Positions 26,181 through 33,080 of a DNA stretch of 64,000 bases are shown piece after piece (position 1 is the first letter of the stretch; each line of letters starts with the position of its first letter). The notes beneath the pieces were generated by a model. That model was not told the DNA's origin, made no database searches, and saw only the letters and a list, made by a program, of their open reading frames with translations. The translations under genes and the position numbers were made by a program. The stretch lies in contig NZ_JACCBB010000001.1 of assembly GCF_013409345.1 (NCBI RefSeq), positions 1,116,001 to 1,180,000 of the forward strand, written 5' to 3'. This stretch comes from Kineococcus aurantiacus. GTDB taxonomy: Bacteria; Actinomycetota; Actinomycetes; Actinomycetales; Kineococcaceae.

Positions 26181-28145
26181 GTGACCACCGCACCCGCCGG
26201 CGCCGCGGCCGGGACGCCGGACGCGCCCGGCCCCACCCCGCCGCCCCGCGTCGACGGCCTGAGCATCGCCCGCGAGCGCCGCGCGCGCCGCCGCCGGCTG
26301 CGGTCCCTGCCCGCGCTGGTCGTCGAGGCGCTGCGGCTGTGCTGGAGCGCGCGCCGGCGCGACCTCGTGCTGGTGTTCGGGGTGCAGCTGCTGGGCTCGG
26401 CGCTGCTGGGCGTGCAGGTCCTGGTGGGGCGCGAGGCCCTGGCCCGGGTGTTCACCGGTTCCGGCGCCGGCGCGGACGGGGACCTGCTGCGGGCCGTCGG
26501 CGGGCCGCTGCTGGCGCTGGCGGGCCTGAGCGTGCTCGCCGGTCTGGCCGGCGCGGTCCGCGGCCAGCGGGTCCGGCTGCTGTCCGAGGCGGTGCAGCGC
26601 GCCGTGTGGCGGCGCGTCGTGGACACCACCACGGCCGTCCCCCTGGAGCGCTTCGACGACCCGCAGTTCCACGACCGCCTCCAGCGCGTCGCCACCAACG
26701 CCGTGTCCCGGCCGGTCGGGGTCGCCCAGGGTCTGGTCTCGATCCTCGGCGGGGTCGTCGGGGCGGTGGGGCTGGTCCTCGCCCTGTGGACCATCGAGCC
26801 GCTGCTGCTGCCGCTGCTGGCGCTGGCCGCGGTCCCGGTGCTGCTCGTCTCCCGGCGCGGCGGCCGGCTGGAGTTCGACTTCGCGGTGGCCCAGTCGGGG
26901 CCCTACCGGGTGCGCACGTACCTGCGCTCGGCCCTCACGGGGCGGCGCGAGGCCAAGGAGGTGCGGGCCTACGGCCTGGCCGCGCCGCTGCTGGCGCGCT
27001 ACGAGCAGCTGCTGGAGGAGTACCAGCGCGCGCTGACGGCGCACGTGGGCCGGCGCATGCGCCTGACGCTGCTGTCGCAGCTGGTGACGGCCGCCAGCGT
27101 CGTGGGCACGGTCGTGCTGCTGCTGTGGATGGTGGACTCGGGGCGGATGTCGCTGGCCGACGCCGGGGCGGCCGGGGCGGCGGCCCCGCTGCTGGCCTCG
27201 CGCCTGCAGGCCCTGGCCGGCGGGGTCGGCACCGTGCTGGAGGCGGGCCTGTTCCTGGACGACCTGCGGGGCTTCCTCACGCTGGGGGGTGCCGCGGCGG
27301 CGGGCCCGGTCGCGCGGCCGGGGGCGGTCGGGCCCCTGGTGGAGCTGCAGGTGCAGGACGTGGGGTACCGCTACCCGCAGGGGGGCCGGCCGGCGCTGCG
27401 GGGGGTGTCGCTGACCGTGCGCCGGGGCGAGGTGGTGGCCCTGGTCGGGGAGAACGGCTCGGGCAAGACGACGCTGTCGAAGCTCCTGGCGGGGCTGCTG
27501 CCGGCCGCGGGGGGCACGGTCCGCTGGAACGGGACGGACGTCGCCGAGCTGGACCCGGCCGCGGTGCGCGAGCACGTCGCGGTCGTGTTCCAGGACTTCG
27601 TGCAGTGGCAGTTCTCGGCGCACGACAACATCGCGGTGGGCCGGGCCGGGCGCCCCGACGAGGCGGCCGCGGTCCCGGCCGCGGCGGTGCAGGCGGGGGC
27701 GGACGCGCTGCTGCGCGGGCTGCCGCAGGGGTACGCGACGCCGCTGAGCGCGGAGCTGCCCGGCGGGGTGGACCTGTCGCTGGGGCAGTGGCAGCGCGTC
27801 GCCCTGGCCCGCGCGTTCTACCGCGCGGCGGACCTGGTGATCCTGGACGAGCCGACCGCGGCGCTGGACGCGCGCGCGGAGGCGGAGCTGTTCGCGGGGA
27901 TCCGCGACCTCGCCGCGGGCCGGACGGTGGTCCTGGTCTCGCACCGGTTCTCCAGCGTGCGCGAGGCCGACCGGATCGTGGTGCTGCGCGACGGCGGGGT
28001 CGACGACACCGGCACCCACGAGGAGCTCGTGGGCCGCGGCGGGCTGTACGCGGAGCTGTACGCGCTGCAGGCCCAGGCCTACCTCGACGAGGAGGTGGCG
28101 GGCCGGGGCGGGACCCCCACCGGCCGGCACGTGGCCCGCGGGTGA
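26181..28145 (+). CDS. ABC exporter with fused membrane and ATPase domains (RiPP exporter)
   Basis: A 654-residue protein (GTG at 26181). Residues about 70-330 hold six membrane helices; the ATPase follows with Walker A VGENGSGKTTLSKLLAGLLP (about 421), Q-loop VFQDFVQW, signature LSLGQWQRVALARAF (G of LSGGQ replaced by L in the third place) and Walker B LVILDEPTAALD. The H-loop is SHRFSSV. Half-transporters of this kind act as dimers and export peptides or lipids. Placement just before the PqqD-like, B2 and cyclase genes makes it the D protein of a lasso-type RiPP cluster, giving export and self-protection. No peptidase domain, in keeping with a separate B2 protease. Confidence 0.88.
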   Translation: MTTAPAGAAAGTPDAPGPTPPPRVDGLSIARERRARRRRLRSLPALVVEALRLCWSARRRDLVLVFGVQLLGSALLGVQVLVGREALARVFTGSGAGADGDLLRAVGGPLLALAGLSVLAGLAGAVRGQRVRLLSEAVQRAVWRRVVDTTTAVPLERFDDPQFHDRLQRVATNAVSRPVGVAQGLVSILGGVVGAVGLVLALWTIEPLLLPLLALAAVPVLLVSRRGGRLEFDFAVAQSGPYRVRTYLRSALTGRREAKEVRAYGLAAPLLARYEQLLEEYQRALTAHVGRRMRLTLLSQLVTAASVVGTVVLLLWMVDSGRMSLADAGAAGAAAPLLASRLQALAGGVGTVLEAGLFLDDLRGFLTLGGAAAAGPVARPGAVGPLVELQVQDVGYRYPQGGRPALRGVSLTVRRGEVVALVGENGSGKTTLSKLLAGLLPAAGGTVRWNGTDVAELDPAAVREHVAVVFQDFVQWQFSAHDNIAVGRAGRPDEAAAVPAAAVQAGADALLRGLPQGYATPLSAELPGGVDLSLGQWQRVALARAFYRAADLVILDEPTAALDARAEAELFAGIRDLAAGRTVVLVSHRFSSVREADRIVVLRDGGVDDTGTHEELVGRGGLYAELYALQAQAYLDEEVAGRGGTPTGRHVARG

Positions 28146-28182
28146 GCCCTCCCGCAGCGTGTCCGCAGCGTGTGCGTGCCCT

Positions 28183-28188
28183 TACGCT
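28183..28188 (+). promoter_or_regulatory. -10 box (TACGCT) for leaderless B1-B2-C transcript
   Basis: TACGCT lies six bases before the GTG at 28195, so the RiPP biosynthetic genes can be transcribed separately from the exporter. Two direct copies of CGCAGCGTGT (from about 28154 and 28165) precede it and an ACGCTGTGCG overlaps it in the other direction, a possible regulator site. Confidence 0.45.
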
Positions 28189-28194
28189 GTGCGC

Positions 28195-28464
28195 GTGAGC
28201 GAGGCGCAGCAGGTGGCGGTGCGGTCCGAGGAACTGGCCTGGAACGAGGTCGACGACCAGATCGTGGTCCTCGACACCACCACCTCGACCTACCACGCGG
28301 TCTCCGGCGCGGGCGTCGCCCTGTGGCCGCTGCTCGTCGCGGGCACCACGCGCGCGGACCTGCTGGAGGCGCTGCGGCGCACCTACGACATCCCCGGGGA
28401 CCGGGCCGAGGCCGACCTCGACGCCTTCCTCGCCGACTGCGGCCCGCTGCTGCGGACGGCCTGA
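28195..28464 (+). CDS. PqqD-like RiPP recognition element (lasso B1 type)
   Basis: An 89-residue protein with the PqqD fold: VAVRSEELAWNEVDDQIVVLDTTTSTYHAVSGAGVALWPLLVAG, then DLLEALRRTYDIPGDRAEADLDAFLADCGPLL. The VLD..TSxYHxVSG..alWpLL pattern is typical of lasso B1 proteins, which bind the YxxP part of the precursor leader and hand it to the B2 protease. Both precursors at 32.75-33.08 kb have this leader motif. It is followed one base later by B2, so the two are co-translated. Confidence 0.9.
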   Translation: MSEAQQVAVRSEELAWNEVDDQIVVLDTTTSTYHAVSGAGVALWPLLVAGTTRADLLEALRRTYDIPGDRAEADLDAFLADCGPLLRTA

Positions 28465-28465
28465 G

Positions 28466-28882
28466 GTGCGGCCGGGAGCCCACCTGCGCCGCGTCCGGCG
28501 GCGGGCGGTGCGCCGGCTGCGCCGCCGCCTGGGCCTGGTCCGGCACGGCGGGCTGGCCGCGGCCCGCTGGGCCGACCGCTCGCTGCGGACCGTGCGCCGG
28601 GACCTGCCCGCCGACGGCCTGCGCACCCGCGTCGGCCCGCCGCCGGACCTGCCGGCGGCCGGGCTGGGGGCCGTGGAGGCCGTGCTGCGCCGCCGGGGCG
28701 CGACGTGCCTGCAGCGCTGCCTCGTCGTGCAGGCCTGGCTGCTGGCGCACGGGCAGCCGCGCGAGGTCGTCGTCGCCGCCTCGGTCGCCGACGGGTTCGC
28801 CGCGCACGCCTGGCTCGACGGCCACGACGAGGACGAGAGCTCGACCTACCGCGAGCTGACCCGCGTCCCGGCGCTGCGGTGA
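28466..28882 (+). CDS. Lasso-type B2 leader peptidase (transglutaminase-like Cys protease)
   Basis: A 138-residue protein. RRGATCLQRCLVVQAWLLAHGQPREVVVAASVADGFAAHAWLDGHD holds the expected Cys (ATCLQRC), His (AHAWL) and Asp (LDG) triad of lasso B2 proteins, followed by the family ending STYREL. It should cut the precursor after the leader bound by B1. The arginine-rich N terminus is also common in the family. Its stop overlaps the cyclase start (GTGA). Confidence 0.9.
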   Translation: MRPGAHLRRVRRRAVRRLRRRLGLVRHGGLAAARWADRSLRTVRRDLPADGLRTRVGPPPDLPAAGLGAVEAVLRRRGATCLQRCLVVQAWLLAHGQPREVVVAASVADGFAAHAWLDGHDEDESSTYRELTRVPALR

Positions 28883-30060
28883 CCGCCGGGGCGGGCGCTG
28901 ACGTCCCCCTGGACCGGCTGGGCCCGCTGGAGACGGTGTGGGGCATGCCGGTCGGCGCCCAGCCGGGGGTGCGGCCGCTGCCGCCGGGGTCGGGGCTGAC
29001 GCTGCGGGCCGCGCTGGAGGAGGCCGTGCTCCCGGCGCTGCGGCGCGGGCCGTGCGTCGTGAGCTTCTCCGGCGGGCGGGACTCCTCGACGGTCCTGGCC
29101 GTGGCGACGTCGGTGGCCCGCCGCGAGGGCCTGCCCGACCCCGTCCCCTACACCCACCGCTTCCCGCACGTGCCGGACTCCCACGAGGACGAGTGGGCCG
29201 AGCTGGTCGTCCGGCACCTGGGCCTGCGCGAGTGGGAACGGCCCGCCTGGGGCGACGAGATGGACGTCCTGGGCCCCTTCGCCCGCACCGTCCTGCTGCG
29301 CGACGGCGTGCTGCCGCCCTTCAACGGGCACCTGCACGAACCCGTCTTCGCCGCCGCCCGCGGCGGCTCGGTGCTGACCGGCATCGGCGGCGACGAGCTG
29401 TTCTCGCAGGTCTCCCGCTACCCCGCGGTGCGGCTGCTGGCCCGGCGCGCGCCGCTGACCGCGCGGGCCCTGCCGCGCACCGCGTTCTCCGTGCTGGCCC
29501 CCGCCCCGCTGCGGGCCCGGCGGCTGGGGCGGCACCTGCCGATGGCCTTCGGGTGGCTGCGCCCGGACGCGGCCCGGGAGCTGCGGGCGGCCGTGGCCCG
29601 GCACACGGCCGCCGAACCGCTGCGCTGGGACCGGGCCGCCCGGCGGTGGCTGTGGACCAGCCGGCTCCTGCACGTGGCCGGGGCCGCCAAGGAGCGCACG
29701 GCCGCCGCCCACGACGTCCACGTCACCCACCCCTTCTCCCGCCCCGCCACGCTGCGCGCGGCGGCCGTCGCCTTCGGCTGGGCCGGGCCGCGCGGGCGGA
29801 CCGGGGAACTGCTGCGCCACGTCGGGGACCTGCTGCCGCGCGCGCTGTGCGAGCGCGGGACCAAGGCCGGTTTCAACGGCGCCTTCTGGACGGCGACGGC
29901 CGCCTCCTTCGCGGCCCGCTGGACCGGGGTGGGCGTCGACACCGACCTGGTGGACCCGGAGGCGCTGCGCGCCGAGTGGGCCGCCCCCGACCCCGACCTG
30001 CACTCGATCACCCTGCTGCAGCACGCGTGGCTGGCGCAGGAGGGCCGGCCCGCCCGCTGA
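28879..30060 (+). CDS. Asparagine-synthetase-like macrocyclase (lasso C type), short form
   Basis: A 393-residue protein. VVSFSGGRDSSTVLAVATSVARREG (PP-loop at about 62-70) and SVLTGIGGDELFSQVSRYP are the ATP-binding motifs that activate an acidic side chain by adenylation. KERTAAAHDVHVTHPFSRPATL and ERGTKAGFNGAFW match the C-terminal conserved part. Lasso C enzymes join the core N terminus to an Asp or Glu side chain. Unusual is its length: the N-terminal glutaminase-like half of McjC-type enzymes (about 200 residues) is missing; only about 60 residues come before the PP-loop. Last gene of the B1-B2-C operon. Confidence 0.88.
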   Translation: MTAGAGADVPLDRLGPLETVWGMPVGAQPGVRPLPPGSGLTLRAALEEAVLPALRRGPCVVSFSGGRDSSTVLAVATSVARREGLPDPVPYTHRFPHVPDSHEDEWAELVVRHLGLREWERPAWGDEMDVLGPFARTVLLRDGVLPPFNGHLHEPVFAAARGGSVLTGIGGDELFSQVSRYPAVRLLARRAPLTARALPRTAFSVLAPAPLRARRLGRHLPMAFGWLRPDAARELRAAVARHTAAEPLRWDRAARRWLWTSRLLHVAGAAKERTAAAHDVHVTHPFSRPATLRAAAVAFGWAGPRGRTGELLRHVGDLLPRALCERGTKAGFNGAFWTATAASFAARWTGVGVDTDLVDPEALRAEWAAPDPDLHSITLLQHAWLAQEGRPAR

Positions 30061-30066
30061 GGACCC

Positions 30067-30966
30067 TCAGCCCCCGATGGCGTCCAGCTCGGCCAGGTCC
30101 TGCTCGGACAGGACGGTGCCGGCGCCGGCGACGTTCTCGCGCAGGTGCGTCACCGACCTCGTCCCCGGGATGAGCAGCACGTTCGCCGAACGCTGCAGCA
30201 GCCAGCTCAGCGCCACCGCCGTGGGCGTGACCGCCAGCCGCTGCGCCACCGCCGACAGCGCCTGCGACTGCAGCGGGGTGAACCCGCCCAGGGGGAAGAA
30301 CGGGACGTAGGCGATGCCGTCGCGGGCCAGGTCGTCGAGCAGGTCGTCGTCGTGGCGGACGGCGAGGTTGTACAGGTTCTGCACGCACACGACCGGGGCG
30401 ACGGCCCGCGCCTCGGCGACCTGCTCGGCGGTGACGTTGCTGACCCCCAGGTGGGCGATCAGGCCGTCCTGCTGCAGCTGGGCGAGGGTCTCGAAGGCCT
30501 CGGCGATCGAGCCCGCCTGCGGGCCGGTGGCGTCGCCCGCGCGCAGGTTCACCAGGTCCAGGGTCTCCACGCCCAGGGCGTGCAGGTTGTCCTGGACCTG
30601 CCGGCGCAGGTCCTCGGGACGGCGGGCGGTGGGCCAGCCGCCCCGGGCGTCGCGGTCGGCGCCGACCTTGGTGGCGATGAGCAGCGGCTGCGGGTAGGGG
30701 TGCAGGGCTTCGCGGATCAGCTCGTTGGTGACGCGGGGGCCGTAGGCGCCGGAGGTGTCGACGTGGGTGATGCCGGCCCGCACGGCGGCGCGCAGGACGG
30801 CCAGGGCGCCGTCGTGGTCGGCCGGAGGGCCCAGGACCCCGGGGCCGGCCAGCTGCATCGCGCCGTAGCCGAAGCGGGTGACCTGACGGTCGCCCAGGGT
30901 CCAGGTGCCGCCGGGCAGGGCGGTCGGGGTGGAGCTGGTGGTGTCGTCGGTGGAGGTGGTGCTCAC
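30067..30966 (-). CDS. Aldo/keto reductase
   Basis: A 299-residue NADPH-dependent reductase (GTG at 30966). RFGYGAMQLAGPGV, GITHVDTSGAYGPRVTNELI (catalytic Asp and Tyr), LIATKVGA (Lys) and IAHLGVSNVTAEQV plus LLIPGTRSVTHLRENV form the full AKR pattern; the barrel is complete. Related to proteins often called pyridoxal reductase or oxidoreductase. It lies in the middle of the RiPP cluster but on the opposite strand, next to its own divergent HxlR regulator, so it probably belongs to an independent redox or aldehyde response. Confidence 0.88.
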   Translation of the reverse strand: MSTTSTDDTTSSTPTALPGGTWTLGDRQVTRFGYGAMQLAGPGVLGPPADHDGALAVLRAAVRAGITHVDTSGAYGPRVTNELIREALHPYPQPLLIATKVGADRDARGGWPTARRPEDLRRQVQDNLHALGVETLDLVNLRAGDATGPQAGSIAEAFETLAQLQQDGLIAHLGVSNVTAEQVAEARAVAPVVCVQNLYNLAVRHDDDLLDDLARDGIAYVPFFPLGGFTPLQSQALSAVAQRLAVTPTAVALSWLLQRSANVLLIPGTRSVTHLRENVAGAGTVLSEQDLAELDAIGG

Positions 30967-31070
30967 GGTGGGGCCCTTCCCGTCGCCGGTCGCGTCGGAC
31001 CGGGTGCTCGTCCCGATGACCGCGGTCGCGGTGCTGGCGCCGCCGGTGCGGCGTGGACGAGACTGGCACC

Positions 31071-31093
31071 CCTGCTCTCCGACGGGAAGCAGG
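31071..31093. promoter_or_regulatory. Inverted repeat CCTGCT-N11-AGCAGG between AKR and HxlR genes
   Basis: CCTGCT (31071-31076) and AGCAGG (31088-31093) lie in the 168-base divergent spacer, 42 bases before the HxlR start. HxlR regulators often bind such sites in their own promoter. No experimental proof; alternatively a chance hairpin. Confidence 0.4.
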
Positions 31094-31134
31094 CACTTTC
31101 GAGTGCGTTGCGCACCTTCGAGACGGGAGCCGCC

Positions 31135-31635
31135 GTGACCACGACGCCACCGCACCCCTCGACCCCCCGGGCGGGGAAGCGGGCCACGCCGCCGGCAGCG
31201 GGGACCGAGCGGACCGCCGCGCAGCGGTACGACGCCTTCCTGGCGGTCTGCCCGAGCCGGCAGCTGCTGGCCCGGATCTCGGACAAGTGGGTCACCCTGG
31301 TCCTGTGCGCCCTGGCCGGGGAGGCCGCACCCCCGGCCGGGGACGACGCGCCGGCCGGGCCCCGGGCGCTGCGCTACTCCCAGCTGTCCCGGCTGCTGGT
31401 GGGGGTCAGTCAGAAGATGCTGACCCAGACGCTGCGGTCCCTGGAGGCCGACGGCCTGGTGACGCGCAGCGTGGTCCCGACGGTGCCGGTGACGGTCACC
31501 TACGAGCTCACCGACCTCGGCGCGTCGCTGCACCGGGTGGTGGGCCTGCTCCGCGCGTGGGCGCAGGACAACATGGACGCCGTCACCGCCCACCGGGCCG
31601 GTCACGGCGAGGGACCGGCGGACCCGGCCGAATGA
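31135..31635 (+). CDS. HxlR-family winged-helix regulator
   Basis: A 166-residue DNA-binding protein. CPSRQLLARISDKWVTLVLCALAGE (the single Cys sits where redox-sensing HxlR proteins carry theirs), LSRLLVGVSQKMLTQTLRSLEADGLVTRSVVPTVPVTVTYELTDLGASL is the winged helix with the recognition helix in the middle. An insert of about 12 residues (APPAGDDAPAGP) lies before the LRYSQLS helix. Divergent from the aldo/keto reductase, which it probably controls, possibly in response to aldehydes or quinones. Confidence 0.87.
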   Translation: MTTTPPHPSTPRAGKRATPPAAGTERTAAQRYDAFLAVCPSRQLLARISDKWVTLVLCALAGEAAPPAGDDAPAGPRALRYSQLSRLLVGVSQKMLTQTLRSLEADGLVTRSVVPTVPVTVTYELTDLGASLHRVVGLLRAWAQDNMDAVTAHRAGHGEGPADPAE

Positions 31636-31686
31636 CGTGCGCCGGGCTCCACCACCCGGCCCACGTCCACCCAGGAGCGCCGGCCC

Positions 31687-32562
31687 TCAACCCTCACCGG
31701 CGTCCCGGGGCGCCCCGCGCCCGGCGAGGGTCAGCAGGTGCTCCGCGAGCAGCCGGGCCGCGTCGTCGGCGACCTCCAGGCGCCGGGGCCGCAGCAGGCG
31801 CACCGTCGGCAGGCTGAGCAGGCGCAGCGGGGCGCGCTCGTCCGCGGGGGGCAGGCGCAGGGCCAGCGCCTGGGTCAGGGCCGGCCAGCGCTGCGGCAGC
31901 GGCACGTCCTGCACGGCCGGGGCGTCGGCCCAGCCGAGGTGGACCAGGCCCGCCAGCTCCAGGTCCCCCGGCGGCAGCTGGACGGGGACCTCGACGCGCC
32001 AGCGCCGCCGCCGCCCCACGACCCCGATGTCCTGCCCGGCGCCGTAGTGCTCGGCGCTCTCGCGGCGCAGGTCCACGCAGCGGGGGCCGGGCAGCACCCG
32101 CAGGCCGTCGAGGACGAGGACGTCGTCGGCGACCAGGTCGAGCCCGGCGCGCACCAGGGAGTACATGGCCGTGCTCTTGCCCGCGCCGCGGTCGCCCAGC
32201 ACCGCCCAGACGCGGCCACCGACGACGACCGCGCCGGCGTGCAGGGCGACCCGGCCCTGCCACCACGCGACGGTGGCGGCCGTGGCCGCGAGGTAGGGGT
32301 GGACGACGGCCGCGTCGTCGGGCGGGGGGCAGGCCGTGAACGTGGTCGTGGCGGTGAGCCGGTCGACCTCCACGTTGCCCTCGCCCATCGGCAGGACGGC
32401 CCGGTCGGGTCCGACGGCGGTCCGCACCGGCGGCGGGACGTGGTCGAGCGCGACCCGCCGCACGGTCCACGGCGTCTCCCCGCCGCGCGCGGGGTGCAGC
32501 AGGTGGGCGGCGCCGGTGAGGTCGGGCAGGGCCAGGCCGTAGGCGACCGGGGCGGTGGTCAT
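31687..32562 (-). CDS. HPr-kinase-like P-loop kinase of RiPP cluster
   Basis: A 291-residue protein. WQGRVALHAGAVVVGGRVWAVLGDRGAGKSTAMYSLVRAGLDLVADDVLVLDG (residues about 101-153) contains the HPrK-type Walker A GDRGAGKST, the following DD pair and the histidine in LHAGAV. Real HPr kinases have an extra N-terminal domain and act in sugar control; related proteins in lasso clusters (paeninodin type) phosphorylate the C-terminal serine of the peptide. Both precursors next door end in serine. It is divergent from the precursor genes across a 187-base spacer. Confidence 0.85.
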   Translation of the reverse strand: MTTAPVAYGLALPDLTGAAHLLHPARGGETPWTVRRVALDHVPPPVRTAVGPDRAVLPMGEGNVEVDRLTATTTFTACPPPDDAAVVHPYLAATAATVAWWQGRVALHAGAVVVGGRVWAVLGDRGAGKSTAMYSLVRAGLDLVADDVLVLDGLRVLPGPRCVDLRRESAEHYGAGQDIGVVGRRRRWRVEVPVQLPPGDLELAGLVHLGWADAPAVQDVPLPQRWPALTQALALRLPPADERAPLRLLSLPTVRLLRPRRLEVADDAARLLAEHLLTLAGRGAPRDAGEG

Positions 32563-32666
32563 GGGAGAAGGGAAGCAGCCCCCTCCCCCGTCGCCCGCAG
32601 CGGCTCGCACCTACGTACCGTCGAACGGAGTTCCACGGACAGTACGCGAAGTGGGTGACCGTGCAG

Positions 32667-32695
32667 TAATCTCACACGCACCGGGAGTGACTCCC
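32667..32695 (+). promoter_or_regulatory. Candidate promoter/operator of the precursor genes
   Basis: TAATCT at 32667-32672 is the best -10 in the spacer before the precursors. Just downstream, where the transcript would begin, is the perfect inverted repeat GGGAGT-G-ACTCCC (32683-32695), suited to bind a dimeric regulator or to fold in the mRNA. The 5' untranslated region would be about 70 bases. No clear -35 was found. Confidence 0.4.
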
Positions 32696-32749
32696 TGGCT
32701 GAGCACCGCCGCACCGCCGATCGAAGACGCCGACGCCCTGGAGGTACCC

Positions 32750-32896
32750 GTGGCCGAGCACTACTCCGCTCCGCGCCTGACCACGCTCGGCTCGCTGGCC
32801 GAGCTGACCCTGCGGAACAAGAAGTTCGGCACCAAGAGCGACGGTGACTTCTTCTGCGAGGACGACGGCAGCACGCCGCTCTACACCGTCTCCTGA
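32750..32896 (+). CDS. Lasso-like RiPP precursor peptide 1
   Basis: A 48-residue peptide. The GTG at 32750 has a GGAGG site 7 bases upstream; the longer frame upstream is not used. Residues 5-20 YSAPRLTTLGSLAELT match the lasso leader motif YxxPxLxxxGxxxxxT exactly. After it come LRNKKFGTKSDG, DFFCEDDG and a C-terminal STPLYTVS. If cut two residues after the threonine in the usual way (after L21) the core would begin with Arg22, and the first acidic residue (D31) would be at core position 10, one beyond the normal 7-9. One cysteine (C36). C-terminal Ser48 is the likely kinase target. Only 22 bases separate it from precursor 2. Confidence 0.85.
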   Translation: MAEHYSAPRLTTLGSLAELTLRNKKFGTKSDGDFFCEDDGSTPLYTVS

Positions 32897-32918
32897 CCCG
32901 ACCCCGAGGAGGACTCCC

Positions 32919-33080
32919 GTGACCCAGCCCTACGTGGCCCCGACCCTCACGACGCTCGGCTCCCTGGCCGACCTCACCCTGCAGACCGGGAAGCAGTTCG
33001 GCGCCACCAGCGACGGCGACTTCCTCAACGGCCAGGCCGTCTACACGGTCTCCTGCGGGTGCACGACCGGCATCAGCTGA
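32919..33080 (+). CDS. Lasso-like RiPP precursor peptide 2
   Basis: A 53-residue peptide with a GAGGAGG site 6 bases before the GTG at 32919. Leader YVAPTLTTLGSLADLT (5-20) is the same motif as in precursor 1. The core LQTGKQFGATSDGDFLNGQ shares FGxxSDGDF with precursor 1 and then AVYTVS, after which eight extra residues, CGCTTGIS, follow. If the core began at G24, D32 would be at position 9, a normal lasso ring; from Q22 it would be position 11. Two cysteines (C46, C48) in the tail. Ends in serine like precursor 1. The two genes look like a recent duplication. Confidence 0.85.
   Translation: MTQPYVAPTLTTLGSLADLTLQTGKQFGATSDGDFLNGQAVYTVSCGCTTGIS

Noticed and set aside
30145-31134. Upstream extension of the HxlR frame
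   Set aside because: It would be antisense to the complete aldo/keto reductase; the GTG at 31135 has a ribosome site and gives the family length.
32555-32749. Long N-terminal extension of precursor 1
   Set aside because: The GTG at 32750 has a well placed GGAGG and gives the same leader length as precursor 2; the extension overlaps the kinase start region.
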